Notes under the pieces: generated by a model | What the model was told of the DNA's origin: nothing | Seen by the model: only the letters and a program-made list of their open reading frames with translations | Database searches by the model: none | Translations under genes and position numbers: made by a program | Part shown: piece after piece, positions 1 to 8,556 of the stretch | Numbering within the stretch: position 1 is the first letter of the stretch | Layout of the letters: every line of letters starts with the position of its first letter | NCBI RefSeq assembly: GCF_002795245.1 | Contig: NZ_PGVG01000053.1 | Location: 1-41,932 of the forward strand | Source of the DNA: Bradyrhizobium forestalis | GTDB taxonomy: Bacteria; Pseudomonadota; Alphaproteobacteria; Rhizobiales; Xanthobacteraceae | Reading direction: 5' to 3' | Length of the DNA stretch: 41,932 bases

Positions 1-254
1 TCGTCGAGTGGCAGCAGCGTATGCTGCCGGAAAGCAACGATGATCGCCTCCTCCTCGATGGAAAGGACAGTCGACTTGGCTTCCTTGGGGCCAGTCGAAC
101 GATCGGTGACGGTCTCGCGCTGCTTCCACTTCGCGACAATCTTCTGGTTGATCCCGTAGCGCTTGGCGAGACCTCTCAGGCTCTCTTGACTATTTTGTAT
201 TGCTCGACGGACTGCCTCCGTCGTGGTGGCGCAGCCGTGTAAAATCTGTCCCAT
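1..254 (-). CDS. IS481-family transposase, N-terminal 84 residues (partial)
   Basis: The minus strand reads open from ATG at 254 to the window edge, giving a protein that starts MGQILHGCATTTEAVRRAIQ. This is the conserved start of a common rhizobial IS481 transposase. Next comes a helix-turn-helix segment (about residues 25-45, LRGLAKRYGINQKIVAKWK) that binds the IS ends in this family. The DDE catalytic domain would lie beyond position 1. No frameshift is visible in the part present, so the copy may be intact. Identification rests on recall of the family N-terminus. Confidence 0.85.
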   Translation of the reverse strand, partial: MGQILHGCATTTEAVRRAIQNSQESLRGLAKRYGINQKIVAKWKQRETVTDRSTGPKEAKSTVLSIEEEAIIVAFRQHTLLPLD

Positions 255-310
255 AGCGCTTCCTTCGAATCGTGCGACAAGGATGCACCATCAAAGTCTG
301 GGACTAAACA
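1..310 (-). mobile_element. IS481-family insertion sequence, left part cut by window edge
   Basis: The element contains the 5' part of an IS481-type transposase on the minus strand. Its outer end is probably near 301-310, where the minus strand reads TGTTTAGTCC followed by a short untranslated leader. The exact terminal repeat and target duplication cannot be fixed because the other end lies outside the window. Confidence 0.7.
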
Positions 311-508
311 TCCTAGCCACACCGGAGGTGCGCACCTTCGGCTCCCGCAGTCGACACGCCGAAACTCGCCAAAAAATGAGCACTGAACGTTAGATTTCGG
401 CATACCCAGGGTTGACATCGCAGTAAATCGCTTTCGAAGCGAGCTAGGTTTACGGAATTGCGCAGGGTCCTTCGCGCCGACGCAATTCACAAAATGGAGG
501 ACATCGGG

Positions 509-1375
509 ATGGCACGCTTGATGGTCAAGGAGCTTGTTCCAGAGTTCGTCGGAGAAATCACCGATTTTCCGATCCATGCTATGGACCAGCAGGTGATCGG
601 GGATTTGAGGGAGGCTTGGACGCGATATCCGGTACTGCGATTTCGCGGTGTCCCGATCGGTGATGTCGAGCAGATCGCAATGACTAAAGCGCTGGGCCGC
701 ATCTTCCAGACAACAAATGTGCAACACGGCAAGCGCGAAGATTTCTCCGAGATCTTTGTGATCGCGAACAAGAAGAATCCAGACGGCACGCCGGCAGGGG
801 ACCTCGGCGATGGTGAGGTCCAATGGCACACCGACCACTGGTGGATCCAAGAACCGCCGTCGGCCGCCCTGCTCCGTGCGCTGGAGGTGCCGCCAACAGG
901 TGGGAACACCTACTGGGCCAATATGTATACGGCTTATGCTGCTCTTTCCGAGACTATGAAGGCGCGATTACGAGGGTTGTACATTCATCACCAGGACGTG
1001 CTCGACATTTCCGGTTCTCCACGTCGGAGTAAAGAGCTGCCTTTCTCCAAGGACTTCGCAAGTTGGTCAGGCGTCGATCACCCAATTGTTACGCGGCACC
1101 CAGCTTCTAGGAAGCTCTGCCTCTATCTTGGTGCCAGCCGAGAGCGGCAAACGATTGTCGGCATGAAGCAGGACGAGGCGAACGAGTTGCTGGATCGCCT
1201 GTGGCAACAAGCTACCAGTCCGGATCACGTTTGGCACCAGGAGTGGAGAGTGGGTGATCTGATGATCTGGGACAACCGTTGCCTTCTCCATCGTCGAGAT
1301 CAGTTTGACCCGCACTCCGTTCGCCTGATGCACCGCACAACCGCCGAGGGCGGGCGCCCGGTGGCGGCATTCTGA
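509..1375 (+). CDS. TauD/TfdA-family Fe(II)/2-oxoglutarate dioxygenase
   Basis: This 288-residue protein belongs to the TauD/TfdA family, whose members hydroxylate small organic acids, sulfonates or quaternary amines using Fe(II), O2 and 2-oxoglutarate. The metal-binding His-X-Asp is visible as HTD at residues 107-109. The distal His is in CLLHRR (H261), and the 2-oxoglutarate-binding Arg is in LMHRTT (R276). ATG 509 is preferred over the upstream TTG 458 and ATG 494 because GGAGG at 496-500 sits 8 bases before it. It is the first gene of a plus-strand series followed by a solute-binding protein. The substrate is not known. The family also includes gamma-butyrobetaine hydroxylase, which would suit the carnitine theme of the window, but that is inference. 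Confidence 0.88.
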   Translation: MARLMVKELVPEFVGEITDFPIHAMDQQVIGDLREAWTRYPVLRFRGVPIGDVEQIAMTKALGRIFQTTNVQHGKREDFSEIFVIANKKNPDGTPAGDLGDGEVQWHTDHWWIQEPPSAALLRALEVPPTGGNTYWANMYTAYAALSETMKARLRGLYIHHQDVLDISGSPRRSKELPFSKDFASWSGVDHPIVTRHPASRKLCLYLGASRERQTIVGMKQDEANELLDRLWQQATSPDHVWHQEWRVGDLMIWDNRCLLHRRDQFDPHSVRLMHRTTAEGGRPVAAF

Positions 1376-1715
1376 ACCGGTTTAGAAGCGCTCCTGAGTC
1401 TTCCCGATGGATCAGGAAGCTCCCGCAGCGCCACGGAAGGAAGAGGGAGTGGTGGCGCATACGGTGTCCTATAGATATGGCCTATGTTGACCGTTGGCTA
1501 ATGTTCCTTGCCAAGACGGTTGTCTGCGCGCTGCGGCTAGCGCAGGGACGCGCTGTTGTTCCGCGCATGAGGGAAGTGAGCTTTGAACGACGATTTTTGG
1601 TATTCACTGACGGCACTAGGTCGAAGCGACGAGGGTCGCCGCGCCTTTTTCCTTAGGGGCGCTGGGCGAAGTGCTCGGGGGGCTGATCGCAGAGGAAACC
1701 GGGAGGTACGCTGCC
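1376..1715. other. Intergenic stretch, no gene seen
   Basis: There are 340 bases between the dioxygenase and the first solute-binding protein. Neither strand has a convincing coding sequence. It probably carries the leader and promoter of the downstream gene, but I could not pick out clear -35/-10 boxes. Confidence 0.5.
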
Positions 1716-2858
1716 ATGACTGATTTGTTAATGAACGGACGATGGCAACAATCGGTGTTGAGCCGCCGCACGCTCCTGCGGGGCGCTGCCGCCTCAATGG
1801 CCGTTCCTGCGGTCATGCGAACAACCGGCGCGCTTGCGCAGGAGAAGCTCGCGGGCAGTGGCCAAGTTGTCGTTTACAGCTACGGTGGCTCTTTCACCGA
1901 TGGCGTTAGGCGATATGTCTATGAGCCGTTCACCAAGGCGACAGGTATCAAAGTCGTAGATGTGGTGGCCGATCTGTCCGAGCCGCAGGTCAAGGCGATG
2001 CATCAAGCGGGCCGGATTGACTGGGATATCGCCTATGTGCAGCCGCAGAACTATCCGCCGATGCAGGAGGCGGGTATGTTTGAGCCGATTGACTATAGCC
2101 TCTGGGATGAAGAGTCGTTGACCGGTACGCCGCCGCGCAGCCGTCTCAAAGACGCGGTCGCGATATTTTCTGTGGGGATGGTGCTGGCATACGATCAGCG
2201 CTCGTTTTCGCAAGCCGGGCCGCAAAACTGGGCAGACTTTTGGAACGTCAAAAAGTTTGCGGGACCGCGAGGACTCTATGCCTCCGAGGCGACGCGGAAT
2301 ATGGTATCTGCGCTCCTCGCAGATGGTGCCGCGTCTAAGGAGATCTGGCCGCTTACGAACGATAAGATCGATCGCGCATTGAAAAAGCTCACTGAGATCA
2401 AGCCATACATTACCAAATGGTGGACCGCTGGTGGAGAACCGATTCAGCTTCTGACAAACCGAGAGTACGCGATGACAAACGCTTATGACGGTCGTGTACT
2501 GGCCGTAATCCGTCAAGGCGTGCCGATCAAGATGGTGTGGGACGGGGTTTATATAAGGCCCAACTACGCGACTATTCTTAAGGGCGGACCTAACATAGCG
2601 AACGCGCAAAGACTGATTGCCTTTCTGAACCGTGCGCAGATCGCAGCTGGTTGGACACAGGCCACTGGCTATCCCGGTCCGAATATGAATCAGCTCGACC
2701 ATCTGCCGCCCGACTTGATCCCGCTGCTCAATATAAATCCCGAGTACGCCTCAAAGGCCGTCTTTGAGGAAAGTGCCTGGCTCGCGGCCACACGTCCGGA
2801 CGGCAAGACCAATGCAGATCATTTGCAGGAACGGTGGCTGGCATGGCGGACGCAATGA
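1716..2858 (+). CDS. Tat-exported PotD-like ABC transporter solute-binding protein (copy 1)
   Basis: This 380-residue periplasmic binding protein belongs to the PotD/spermidine-putrescine-like extracellular solute-binding family (SBP_bac type). The N-terminus has a twin-arginine signal, LSRRTLLRG, followed by an Ala-rich stretch. Cleavage is likely near ALAQ-EK, so it should be exported folded by the Tat route. The mature part starts EKLAGSGQVVVYSYGGSFT, a block shared almost unchanged with the copies at 15569 and 32535. The C-terminal block ending in QERWLAW is shared too. ATG 1716 is chosen over an upstream GTG at 1671 because GGGAGG at 1701-1706 precedes it at good spacing. No permease or ATPase gene is adjacent, so it is either an orphan binding protein or works with a transporter encoded elsewhere. 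The ligand is unknown; polyamine-like or quaternary amines are possible. Confidence 0.9.
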   Translation: MTDLLMNGRWQQSVLSRRTLLRGAAASMAVPAVMRTTGALAQEKLAGSGQVVVYSYGGSFTDGVRRYVYEPFTKATGIKVVDVVADLSEPQVKAMHQAGRIDWDIAYVQPQNYPPMQEAGMFEPIDYSLWDEESLTGTPPRSRLKDAVAIFSVGMVLAYDQRSFSQAGPQNWADFWNVKKFAGPRGLYASEATRNMVSALLADGAASKEIWPLTNDKIDRALKKLTEIKPYITKWWTAGGEPIQLLTNREYAMTNAYDGRVLAVIRQGVPIKMVWDGVYIRPNYATILKGGPNIANAQRLIAFLNRAQIAAGWTQATGYPGPNMNQLDHLPPDLIPLLNINPEYASKAVFEESAWLAATRPDGKTNADHLQERWLAWRTQ

Positions 2859-3201
2859 GCTCCATGGGAATCAACACCCGGCCTAAGCCACCGCGGGCGC
2901 GGCGATGGGGACCGCGCCATGAGCCTTGCTGGTGCACCGCTGCGGCTTCACGTTGTATTCAATGTTCGTGGGCGGGACATTAGTTGCAAACGCAATCATC
3001 TAGGAATTTCATAGCGATTTTGGATTGCCGCTCACGTAGCTGCTGAACACCTCAGCTGAATCGCTACCAGCCGTCGTGGCGCCTCTCGAGGTCCGAACCC
3101 GACGCGGCGATTCTAACAGAATCGCCTACTGACACAGTCTACACCTTTCGTACAAACCTGCCCGCGCCTCCAATCGCAACGGGTAAACCAGAGAGAGCAA
3201 C
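2859..3201. other. Intergenic stretch with a terminator-like hairpin
   Basis: These 343 bases separate the solute-binding protein from the dehydrogenase. No gene is visible. The stretch holds the GC-rich inverted repeat at 2896-2918 and, just before 3202, an AGAGAG ribosome-binding sequence. Confidence 0.5.
2896..2918 (+). terminator. GC-rich hairpin after solute-binding protein copy 1
   Basis: GGCGCGG at 2896-2902 pairs perfectly with CCGCGCC at 2912-2918 around a 9-base loop, 38 bases after the stop codon. There is no T-run, so it may be a factor-assisted or mRNA-stabilising hairpin rather than a classical intrinsic terminator. Confidence 0.4.
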
Positions 3202-4167
3202 ATGACCGGTGAAAGCCAAGCCCTTACGATTCTCCTCAATCATCCCGCTGCGGAAGCTTATGCCCGACTAATAGGAGAGCGTTTCCCGCAAGTCCGCACG
3301 ATCGTGGCGCCAGACCCTGCCCGGCTCGAGCAGCACATAGGAGAGGCGGAGGCGCTGCTCGCGTTCCGTTTTCCTGTCGAGGTGTTCGATAAGGCGAAGA
3401 AGCTACGTTGGTTCCAATGCACCGGAGCAGGCGTCGACTCTATCTTCCCGATCCGGGATAAAGTGGGGCACATCACGATCACCAATGGCCGCGGCATCCA
3501 TGGAGATATCATCGCGGATTACGTGATGGCTGGTGCGACAATGCTGCATTGGGATTTCCGAAGGCTTCTGCGCGAGCAGGCGGAGCGGAAGTGGAATCCG
3601 CGAAATGTGACGCCGTTAGCCGAAAAGACGCTCGGGGTTATCGGGTTGGGGTCCATTGGGGCGACGATTGCGCGCCGCGCGAAGAGTGCCGGTATGACGG
3701 TCGTCGGCTCCAAGCGCGATACCTCTGCTCCCGTTGATGGCGTTGACAAGCTGTTTGGGTCCGACGAGCTCCGGAATCTTCTGCCGCTCTGTGATTTTGT
3801 GGTCGTAGCCGTGCCGGGAACGTCGGAAACGGTCGGCCTCATCGGCGCTGGTGAAATCGCATGCATGCGGCGCGACGCCTTCCTAATTAACATCGCCCGC
3901 GGAAACGTTATTGTCGAGGGCGAATTGATCAAGGCGCTGCAGGTAGGAAGTATCGCCGGAGCGATGCTAGACGTGTTTGAGCGAGAACCGCTGCCGCAAG
4001 ACAGCCCGCTCTGGGATATGCCAAACGTAATTGCAACACCGCACGTCGCAGGAAGTCCGTCAAATTACACTGAGCGGGTATTCTCCTCATTTTTGGCAGA
4101 CAACATCGAACGCTTCCTCAAGGGTCAAAACCTGAAGAATGTAGTGAATATCGCCCGCGGGTATTAA
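3202..4167 (+). CDS. D-2-hydroxyacid dehydrogenase (NAD(P)-dependent)
   Basis: This 321-residue protein interconverts a 2-keto acid and a D-2-hydroxy acid. The Rossmann nucleotide-binding motif GLGSIG is at 148-153. The catalytic triad of the family is visible: Arg233 in NIARGN, Glu262 in DVFEREPL and His281 in TPHVAG. Length and domain order are normal for the glyoxylate/hydroxypyruvate reductase-like branch. AGAGAG precedes ATG 3202. It lies 166 bases upstream of an IlvD/Edd dehydratase; together they could handle sugar acids or hydroxy acids. The exact substrate cannot be read from the sequence. Confidence 0.9.
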   Translation: MTGESQALTILLNHPAAEAYARLIGERFPQVRTIVAPDPARLEQHIGEAEALLAFRFPVEVFDKAKKLRWFQCTGAGVDSIFPIRDKVGHITITNGRGIHGDIIADYVMAGATMLHWDFRRLLREQAERKWNPRNVTPLAEKTLGVIGLGSIGATIARRAKSAGMTVVGSKRDTSAPVDGVDKLFGSDELRNLLPLCDFVVVAVPGTSETVGLIGAGEIACMRRDAFLINIARGNVIVEGELIKALQVGSIAGAMLDVFEREPLPQDSPLWDMPNVIATPHVAGSPSNYTERVFSSFLADNIERFLKGQNLKNVVNIARGY

Positions 4168-4333
4168 GCCCAGACTATTCGGCGTGATGCCGTCGCTTAA
4201 TCCGCTTCTGGCTCGACGGTCAAAGCGGCGGCCGCTGTGTTGATATCGCGCGGTGCTCGAATCGGAGCGTAAAGCGCCTTGCGACCCGGCACGCTCCGGA
4301 ACGGGCGATCCCTGAGCTGACTGGAGTGCAGTG

Positions 4334-6034
4334 ATGTCTGACAAGCCTCTCGGAATGAACAATGGCCTAACGAATTATGGCGATCTCGATTTCGCGCGAT
4401 TTTTGCGCCGCTCTTTTGCGCGATCGATGGGAATCTCGCGCGAGATGCTCGATAAGCCAGTCGTCGGCATCGCGATGACGCCGTCGGGCTTCAACAATTG
4501 CCATCGGTACATGCCGGATTTGGTCGACGCTGTCTGCCGTGGGGTGTTAGCAGCGGGCGCGCTGCCGCGGCCATTCCCGACCGTTTCGCTCGGCGAGGTT
4601 TTTCTCAACCCGACGAGCATGATGTATCGAAACCTTATGGCGATGGACACGGAAGAGATGATCGGCGCTCAACCGATGGACTCCGTTGTACTTATCGGCG
4701 GGTGTGACAAGACCGTGCCGGCGCAATTGATGGGAGCGGTCTCGGCAAACCTGCCAACCATCCAACTCGTCACTGGACCTATGTCGACCGGGCGATACAA
4801 GGGGCAGAGGCTCGGCGCTTGCACCGACTGCCGTGGATTTTGGGCCAAATATCGCGCCGGCAGTATTGATTCTCGGGAGATCAAGGCTGTGGAAGGCCAG
4901 CTCTCCGTCACAGCTGGCACGTGCGCGGTGATGGGGACAGCATCAACGATGGCTTGCATTGCTGAAACGCTTGGAATGTCCCTACCAGGGACCGCGGCCA
5001 TTCCAGCCGTTCACGCCGATCGCCTCGTGGCAGCAGAAGAAACCGGAAAGGCTGCGGTACGCTTAGCACACAGCAAAATCACTCCAAGCGACGTCATCAC
5101 GTTAAAATCAATTGAGAACGCGTTGCGCGTTCTGCTGTCAGTGGGGGGCTCCACCAACGCCGTGATGCACCTTGCCGCAATTGCGGGTCGTTTGGGAATC
5201 AGGATCCCGTTCTCGCGCTTCAACCAACTTTCTGACGAGACGCCTGTCCTCGTCGATCTAAAGCCAGCCGGGGAAGGCTACATGGAGGATTTCCATGCCG
5301 CCGGGGGCATGGGCGCATTGCTGCGCGAACTGCGTCCCTTCCTTCATCTGGATACGATCGATGTCGAGGGACGGCGCCTGGACGAACGTTTGGCCGAGCC
5401 CCTTGCTTGGATTGATCGTGCGGTTATTCGTTCGCTCGATAACCCCGTTGCGGGAGTTGGAGGACTCGTTGCACTGACCGGAAACCTTGCGCCTCAGGGG
5501 GCAATCTTCAAGCGAGCGGCTGCGACTGCGTCATTATTCGAGTCGGAAGGACGGGCCGTGGTGTTCTCCGGGCTCGAGGACTTGAGCAGGCGGATTGATG
5601 ATCCCGACCTAGACGTGAGGCCAGATGACATCCTAGTTCTCCAGAACGCTGGCCCCTATGCCGCCGGTATGCCGGAAGCTGGCTATCTACCAATCCCGAA
5701 GAAGCTCGCCCGGGCAGGTGTTAAGGATATGGTGCGGATCTCGGACGCACGCATGTCTGGCACAGCCTTTGGGTCCATCGTTCTACACGTCGCGCCTGAG
5801 GCGGCGGTGGGAGGACCGCTGGCGGCCGTTCGCAATGGCGACCGCATCCGCCTCTCGATCGCCAATAAGAGCATGGACCTTCTCGTCGACGATGCAGAGA
5901 TCAAGCGCCGTCTTGCGGATCATCGTCCCCCGTTGGTACCTGCTCGCGGCTACAAGTCGCTCTATGGCCGTACAGTGCTTCAGGCGCCAGATGGCTGCGA
6001 CTTCGACTTTTTGACGCGTAACGGAACGCGATGA
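4334..6034 (+). CDS. IlvD/Edd-family dehydratase (dihydroxy-acid or sugar-acid dehydratase)
   Basis: This 566-residue Fe-S enzyme of the IlvD/Edd family removes water from a 2,3-dihydroxy acid to give a 2-keto acid. Three cysteines sit where the [2Fe-2S] ligands of sugar-acid dehydratases are expected: Cys56 (FNNCHRY), Cys124 (GGCDKTVPA) and Cys197 (AGTCAVMGTAS). The C-terminal signature DARMSGTAFG is present. The spacing resembles L-arabinonate/D-xylonate dehydratases, but valine-pathway IlvD is not excluded. A GTG at 4331 directly precedes ATG 4334; ATG with GGAG upstream is the better start. The neighbouring 2-hydroxyacid dehydrogenase favours a catabolic sugar-acid or hydroxy-acid role over amino-acid synthesis. 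Confidence 0.9.
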   Translation: MSDKPLGMNNGLTNYGDLDFARFLRRSFARSMGISREMLDKPVVGIAMTPSGFNNCHRYMPDLVDAVCRGVLAAGALPRPFPTVSLGEVFLNPTSMMYRNLMAMDTEEMIGAQPMDSVVLIGGCDKTVPAQLMGAVSANLPTIQLVTGPMSTGRYKGQRLGACTDCRGFWAKYRAGSIDSREIKAVEGQLSVTAGTCAVMGTASTMACIAETLGMSLPGTAAIPAVHADRLVAAEETGKAAVRLAHSKITPSDVITLKSIENALRVLLSVGGSTNAVMHLAAIAGRLGIRIPFSRFNQLSDETPVLVDLKPAGEGYMEDFHAAGGMGALLRELRPFLHLDTIDVEGRRLDERLAEPLAWIDRAVIRSLDNPVAGVGGLVALTGNLAPQGAIFKRAAATASLFESEGRAVVFSGLEDLSRRIDDPDLDVRPDDILVLQNAGPYAAGMPEAGYLPIPKKLARAGVKDMVRISDARMSGTAFGSIVLHVAPEAAVGGPLAAVRNGDRIRLSIANKSMDLLVDDAEIKRRLADHRPPLVPARGYKSLYGRTVLQAPDGCDFDFLTRNGTR

Positions 6035-6463
6035 GTGCGTTTCCATCTGTGGCTGAGTGTTGGCCTTCTTCGGCGTCTAGCTTAGCCCGTGAAAAGTCTG
6101 TCTTGGAAGCGTCTCGGACCCAACATGCGATCTCAATACAGCATGTGGGTGAGCTTGATGCACCTTCGCTGCAGCATCAACTGGCCGCTCGAAAGGCAGA
6201 AGTCTGGCTAGACGACACGGCGTGAGCTCTAGGAGTTTCAGCAGTACGGATGCCGTTCCGAACCCAATAGGCTGACATTCCATGCCGGGCTTAGTGTCCC
6301 TTTCGAGCTCTTCGAAACTCGGTCCGAGCCGCCTAGGGCGACCTGCAGAAAATCGATGCCTTCGGCCCAGAACCCCTTGCAAACTGCCAATACGTGCAGA
6401 AATTCTGCAGTAAAGCGATATATAAAAGAAATTCGCCCTTTGGGAGGAGCTATGCTCTGATTC
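6035..6463. other. Intergenic stretch with palindrome and leader
   Basis: No real gene is visible in these 429 bases. The frame on the minus strand across 6077-6727 runs antisense into the racemase gene and has no recognisable content. The stretch contains the 15-base palindrome at 6395-6409, an AT-rich patch (about 6410-6433) and the unusual translation start described for the racemase gene. Confidence 0.5.
6395..6409. promoter_or_regulatory. 15-bp perfect palindrome, candidate operator
   Basis: TGCAGAA-A-TTCTGCA is a perfect inverted repeat (7+1+7) next to an AT-rich segment that could be a promoter, 55 bases upstream of the racemase-family ATG. Its position suits a repressor or activator site. 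The binding protein is unknown. Confidence 0.4.
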
Positions 6464-6469
6464 ATGATG
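6442..6469 (+). promoter_or_regulatory. Start region with two-codon leader ORF (ATG CTC TGA)
   Basis: The Shine-Dalgarno sequence GGGAGGAG (6442-6449) is well placed only for ATG 6452, which is followed by CTC and TGA. The racemase-family start ATG ATG lies in the same frame just beyond. Translation could reinitiate after the minimal ORF, or the TGA may be a recent nonsense change that shortened the N-terminus by four residues. Confidence 0.45.
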
Positions 6470-7162
6470 TCGCATTCTCTTGGAATTCTGCACCTCGAAC
6501 GCGGGCTGCCACCCGGGGCTAAGCCCCCGACCCCCGTCCCCGGCTCGATGTTGAATCCGGCTACCTTCGATTTCCCGACTATCGTCGAAACCGTTGTGGG
6601 CGCTTGGGTGGAGAACGTCGTCCGGGGAGATCCGGCGCTCGAGCCGGCGTTCATCGCAGCCGCTCGGCGGCTGGTAGAGAGGGGGGCCGTCGCGATTAGC
6701 TCGACATGCGGTTTTTCGATCAGGCATCAGAGCGCGATCGCTGCATCGGTAAATGTCCCTGTCGTAACGTCCAGTTTGCTCCTGCTGCCCGCGCTACTTC
6801 GGCAACTTCCATCGCAGTCCAAGATCGGTGTCCTAACCTACGATTCTGCGCATTGCAGTGAGGACTTGCTCGGGATTAATGATCCAAGCGAGCGCGCGAA
6901 AATTGTGATCGGCGGTATCGAGGGTGGTAAATTCTGGCACGATGAGTTGAAGCGCCCGGCACCGCCTACCGACGCCGCAGCCATCGAAAAGGATGTTGCT
7001 GCTTGCATTGCCCGGCTCAGTGGCCAACATCCGAATATCGCTGCGATCCTCTTCGAATGTGCTGCGTTTCCAGCCGTCGCGCCCGCGATCCGCCGGACAG
7101 TCAAGCTGCCCGTCTACGACATTACGAATGTCTGCCGGTTGACGATGGCGTCCATGGCCTGA
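6464..7162 (+). CDS. Asp/Glu racemase-family protein (copy 1)
   Basis: This 232-residue protein belongs to the aspartate/glutamate/hydantoin racemase superfamily, which uses two cysteines to move a proton at a carbon next to a carboxylate, or in decarboxylase and isomerase relatives to do related chemistry. The two expected cysteines are Cys82 in STCGF and Cys199 in FECAAF. It is clearly paralogous to the protein at 30595 (shared VERGAVAI, VNVPV, GGIEGG and LPVYDIT-like blocks). A strong GGGAGGAG at 6442-6449 points to ATG 6452, but that frame stops after two codons (ATG CTC TGA). The real protein must start at the in-frame ATG 6464 or 6467. The true substrate is unknown. Confidence 0.85.
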   Translation: MMSHSLGILHLERGLPPGAKPPTPVPGSMLNPATFDFPTIVETVVGAWVENVVRGDPALEPAFIAAARRLVERGAVAISSTCGFSIRHQSAIAASVNVPVVTSSLLLLPALLRQLPSQSKIGVLTYDSAHCSEDLLGINDPSERAKIVIGGIEGGKFWHDELKRPAPPTDAAAIEKDVAACIARLSGQHPNIAAILFECAAFPAVAPAIRRTVKLPVYDITNVCRLTMASMA

Positions 7163-7380
7163 GAACTCGTCGCGCTCCTTCGAAGGCGCCGCTTGCTGCG
7201 CCTCCTTATATAGATGCTTCGCGATCGAGTTGCCTTGTTCAGCGAGCTCAAAGAGTGGTGAGACGGTCCAGACTACGCAACGATCACTGTCTGGTTTGTC
7301 GCGCTGCCCGTTGAGATCTTTCTGGGCAATGCGCCAACTCTCAAATCAGCAGCTCGGAAAAGAGATTGGAGAGACTTTCA

Positions 7381-8556
7381 ATGAAAAAGGAACTGCATTT
7401 CGATCGGTCTGAATTCGCGGCACGGGTTACTGCTGTCAAAAGCGAGATGGGAAGACGTGGGATTGATATCCTGCTCCTCTCAGAGCCTGCCAATCATAAC
7501 TACCTGACTGGCTACAACGCTTACTCATTCTATACGCCGCAGATGGTGATCGTTGCGCTCAATCGCGACGAACCCATCTGGGTGGGACGGTTCATGGACC
7601 GCGTCTCCGCCTCTATGACCACCTATCTTGCTGAAGACAATATCAGAGCCTACTCCGACCGATACGTACAGTCGACCTTGTCGCCATATGACTTCGTGGC
7701 TGAGCTTGTGAAAGAACTGGGAGGCGAGAAGGCGAGAATTGGTGTCGAGATGGGAGGCTATTACTACTCCGCGCGTGCTCACGCGGATTTAGTCCGGGCC
7801 TTGCCATTTGCACAGTTTGTGGACGCCGACGTACTGGTCAACTGGATTCGCATTGTGAAGAGTCCGGCTGAAATTTCTATCATGCGCCAAGCTGGCCAGA
7901 TCGCCGATGCAATGATGAAGCGTGCCATCGATACGATCGAGCCCGGTGTGCGCGAATGCGATATCGCCGCTGCTGTCTACCACCAGATGATGTCAGGCAC
8001 GCCCGAATTTGGCGGAGCCTATACTTGCTCGCCCCCCTATCTCTGCATCGGCGAACGAGCCATCGCCCCACATGCGGCCTGGACCGACGAGCCGCTCCCA
8101 GCCTCGACGACAATCAATCTTGAACTTTTTGGAAATAGGCATCGATATCAAGTCAATCTCAGCCGTTCGATTTCGGTAGGCAAGCCGCCTTCGGGCTATC
8201 AAAAGCTCTCGGAAATAGTCGTCGAAGCTTTGAATGCCAGCCTGGAGAGTGTGCGTCCGGGCCGGACATGCTCGGATGTTGCAGCCGTTTTTCGGCAGAC
8301 GCTCGCTCGGCATGGAGTTGAGAAGGAGGCAAGGCTTGGCTATTCGATCGGTGTGGGGTTTCCGCCGGCGGTTGGAGAGCGTACGGCCAGTCTGCGCAAG
8401 GGAGATGTCACCGTCCTGCGGGCCGGCATGGTCTTTCACATGATGCCGGGCCTATGGCTCGATAACGTAGGCATCACCATAACGCAGTCTTTCGCTGTTA
8501 CTGACGCAGGGCACGAGCCGCTGACGTCGACGCCGCGCAAACTCTTCGGCAAATAG
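7381..8556 (+). CDS. M24 (creatinase/prolidase-fold) hydrolase, ectoine hydrolase DoeA-like
   Basis: This 391-residue protein has the two-domain layout of the M24 family: a creatinase-type N-terminal domain (about 1-160) and a pita-bread catalytic domain (about 165-391). Blocks such as NHNYLTGYNAYSFYTPQ, IGVEMGGYYYS and TPEFGGAYT match my recollection of ectoine hydrolase (DoeA/EutD), which opens the ectoine ring. The two aspartates that bind metal in aminopeptidases are replaced by Glu248 (NLELFG) and Asn259 (QVNLSRS), as expected for a non-peptidase member. ATG 7381 follows GGAGAG at about 7368; the upstream TTG 7366 is less likely. No other ectoine gene (doeB, doeC, doeD, ehu/teh) is visible, so the substrate may be a different cyclic or N-acyl compound. 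Confidence 0.8.
   Translation: MKKELHFDRSEFAARVTAVKSEMGRRGIDILLLSEPANHNYLTGYNAYSFYTPQMVIVALNRDEPIWVGRFMDRVSASMTTYLAEDNIRAYSDRYVQSTLSPYDFVAELVKELGGEKARIGVEMGGYYYSARAHADLVRALPFAQFVDADVLVNWIRIVKSPAEISIMRQAGQIADAMMKRAIDTIEPGVRECDIAAAVYHQMMSGTPEFGGAYTCSPPYLCIGERAIAPHAAWTDEPLPASTTINLELFGNRHRYQVNLSRSISVGKPPSGYQKLSEIVVEALNASLESVRPGRTCSDVAAVFRQTLARHGVEKEARLGYSIGVGFPPAVGERTASLRKGDVTVLRAGMVFHMMPGLWLDNVGITITQSFAVTDAGHEPLTSTPRKLFGK

Noticed and set aside
176..850. 224-codon minus-strand open frame
   Set aside because: It is antisense to the TauD gene and the end of the IS481 transposase, in the wrong frame for either, with low-complexity-like composition and no domain.
1794..2702. 302-codon minus-strand open frame
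   Set aside because: It is the shadow of the first solute-binding protein gene, whose plus-strand product has a clear Tat signal and family blocks.
6077..6727. 216-codon minus-strand open frame
   Set aside because: It overlaps the racemase gene antisense and covers its leader; no recognisable motif.
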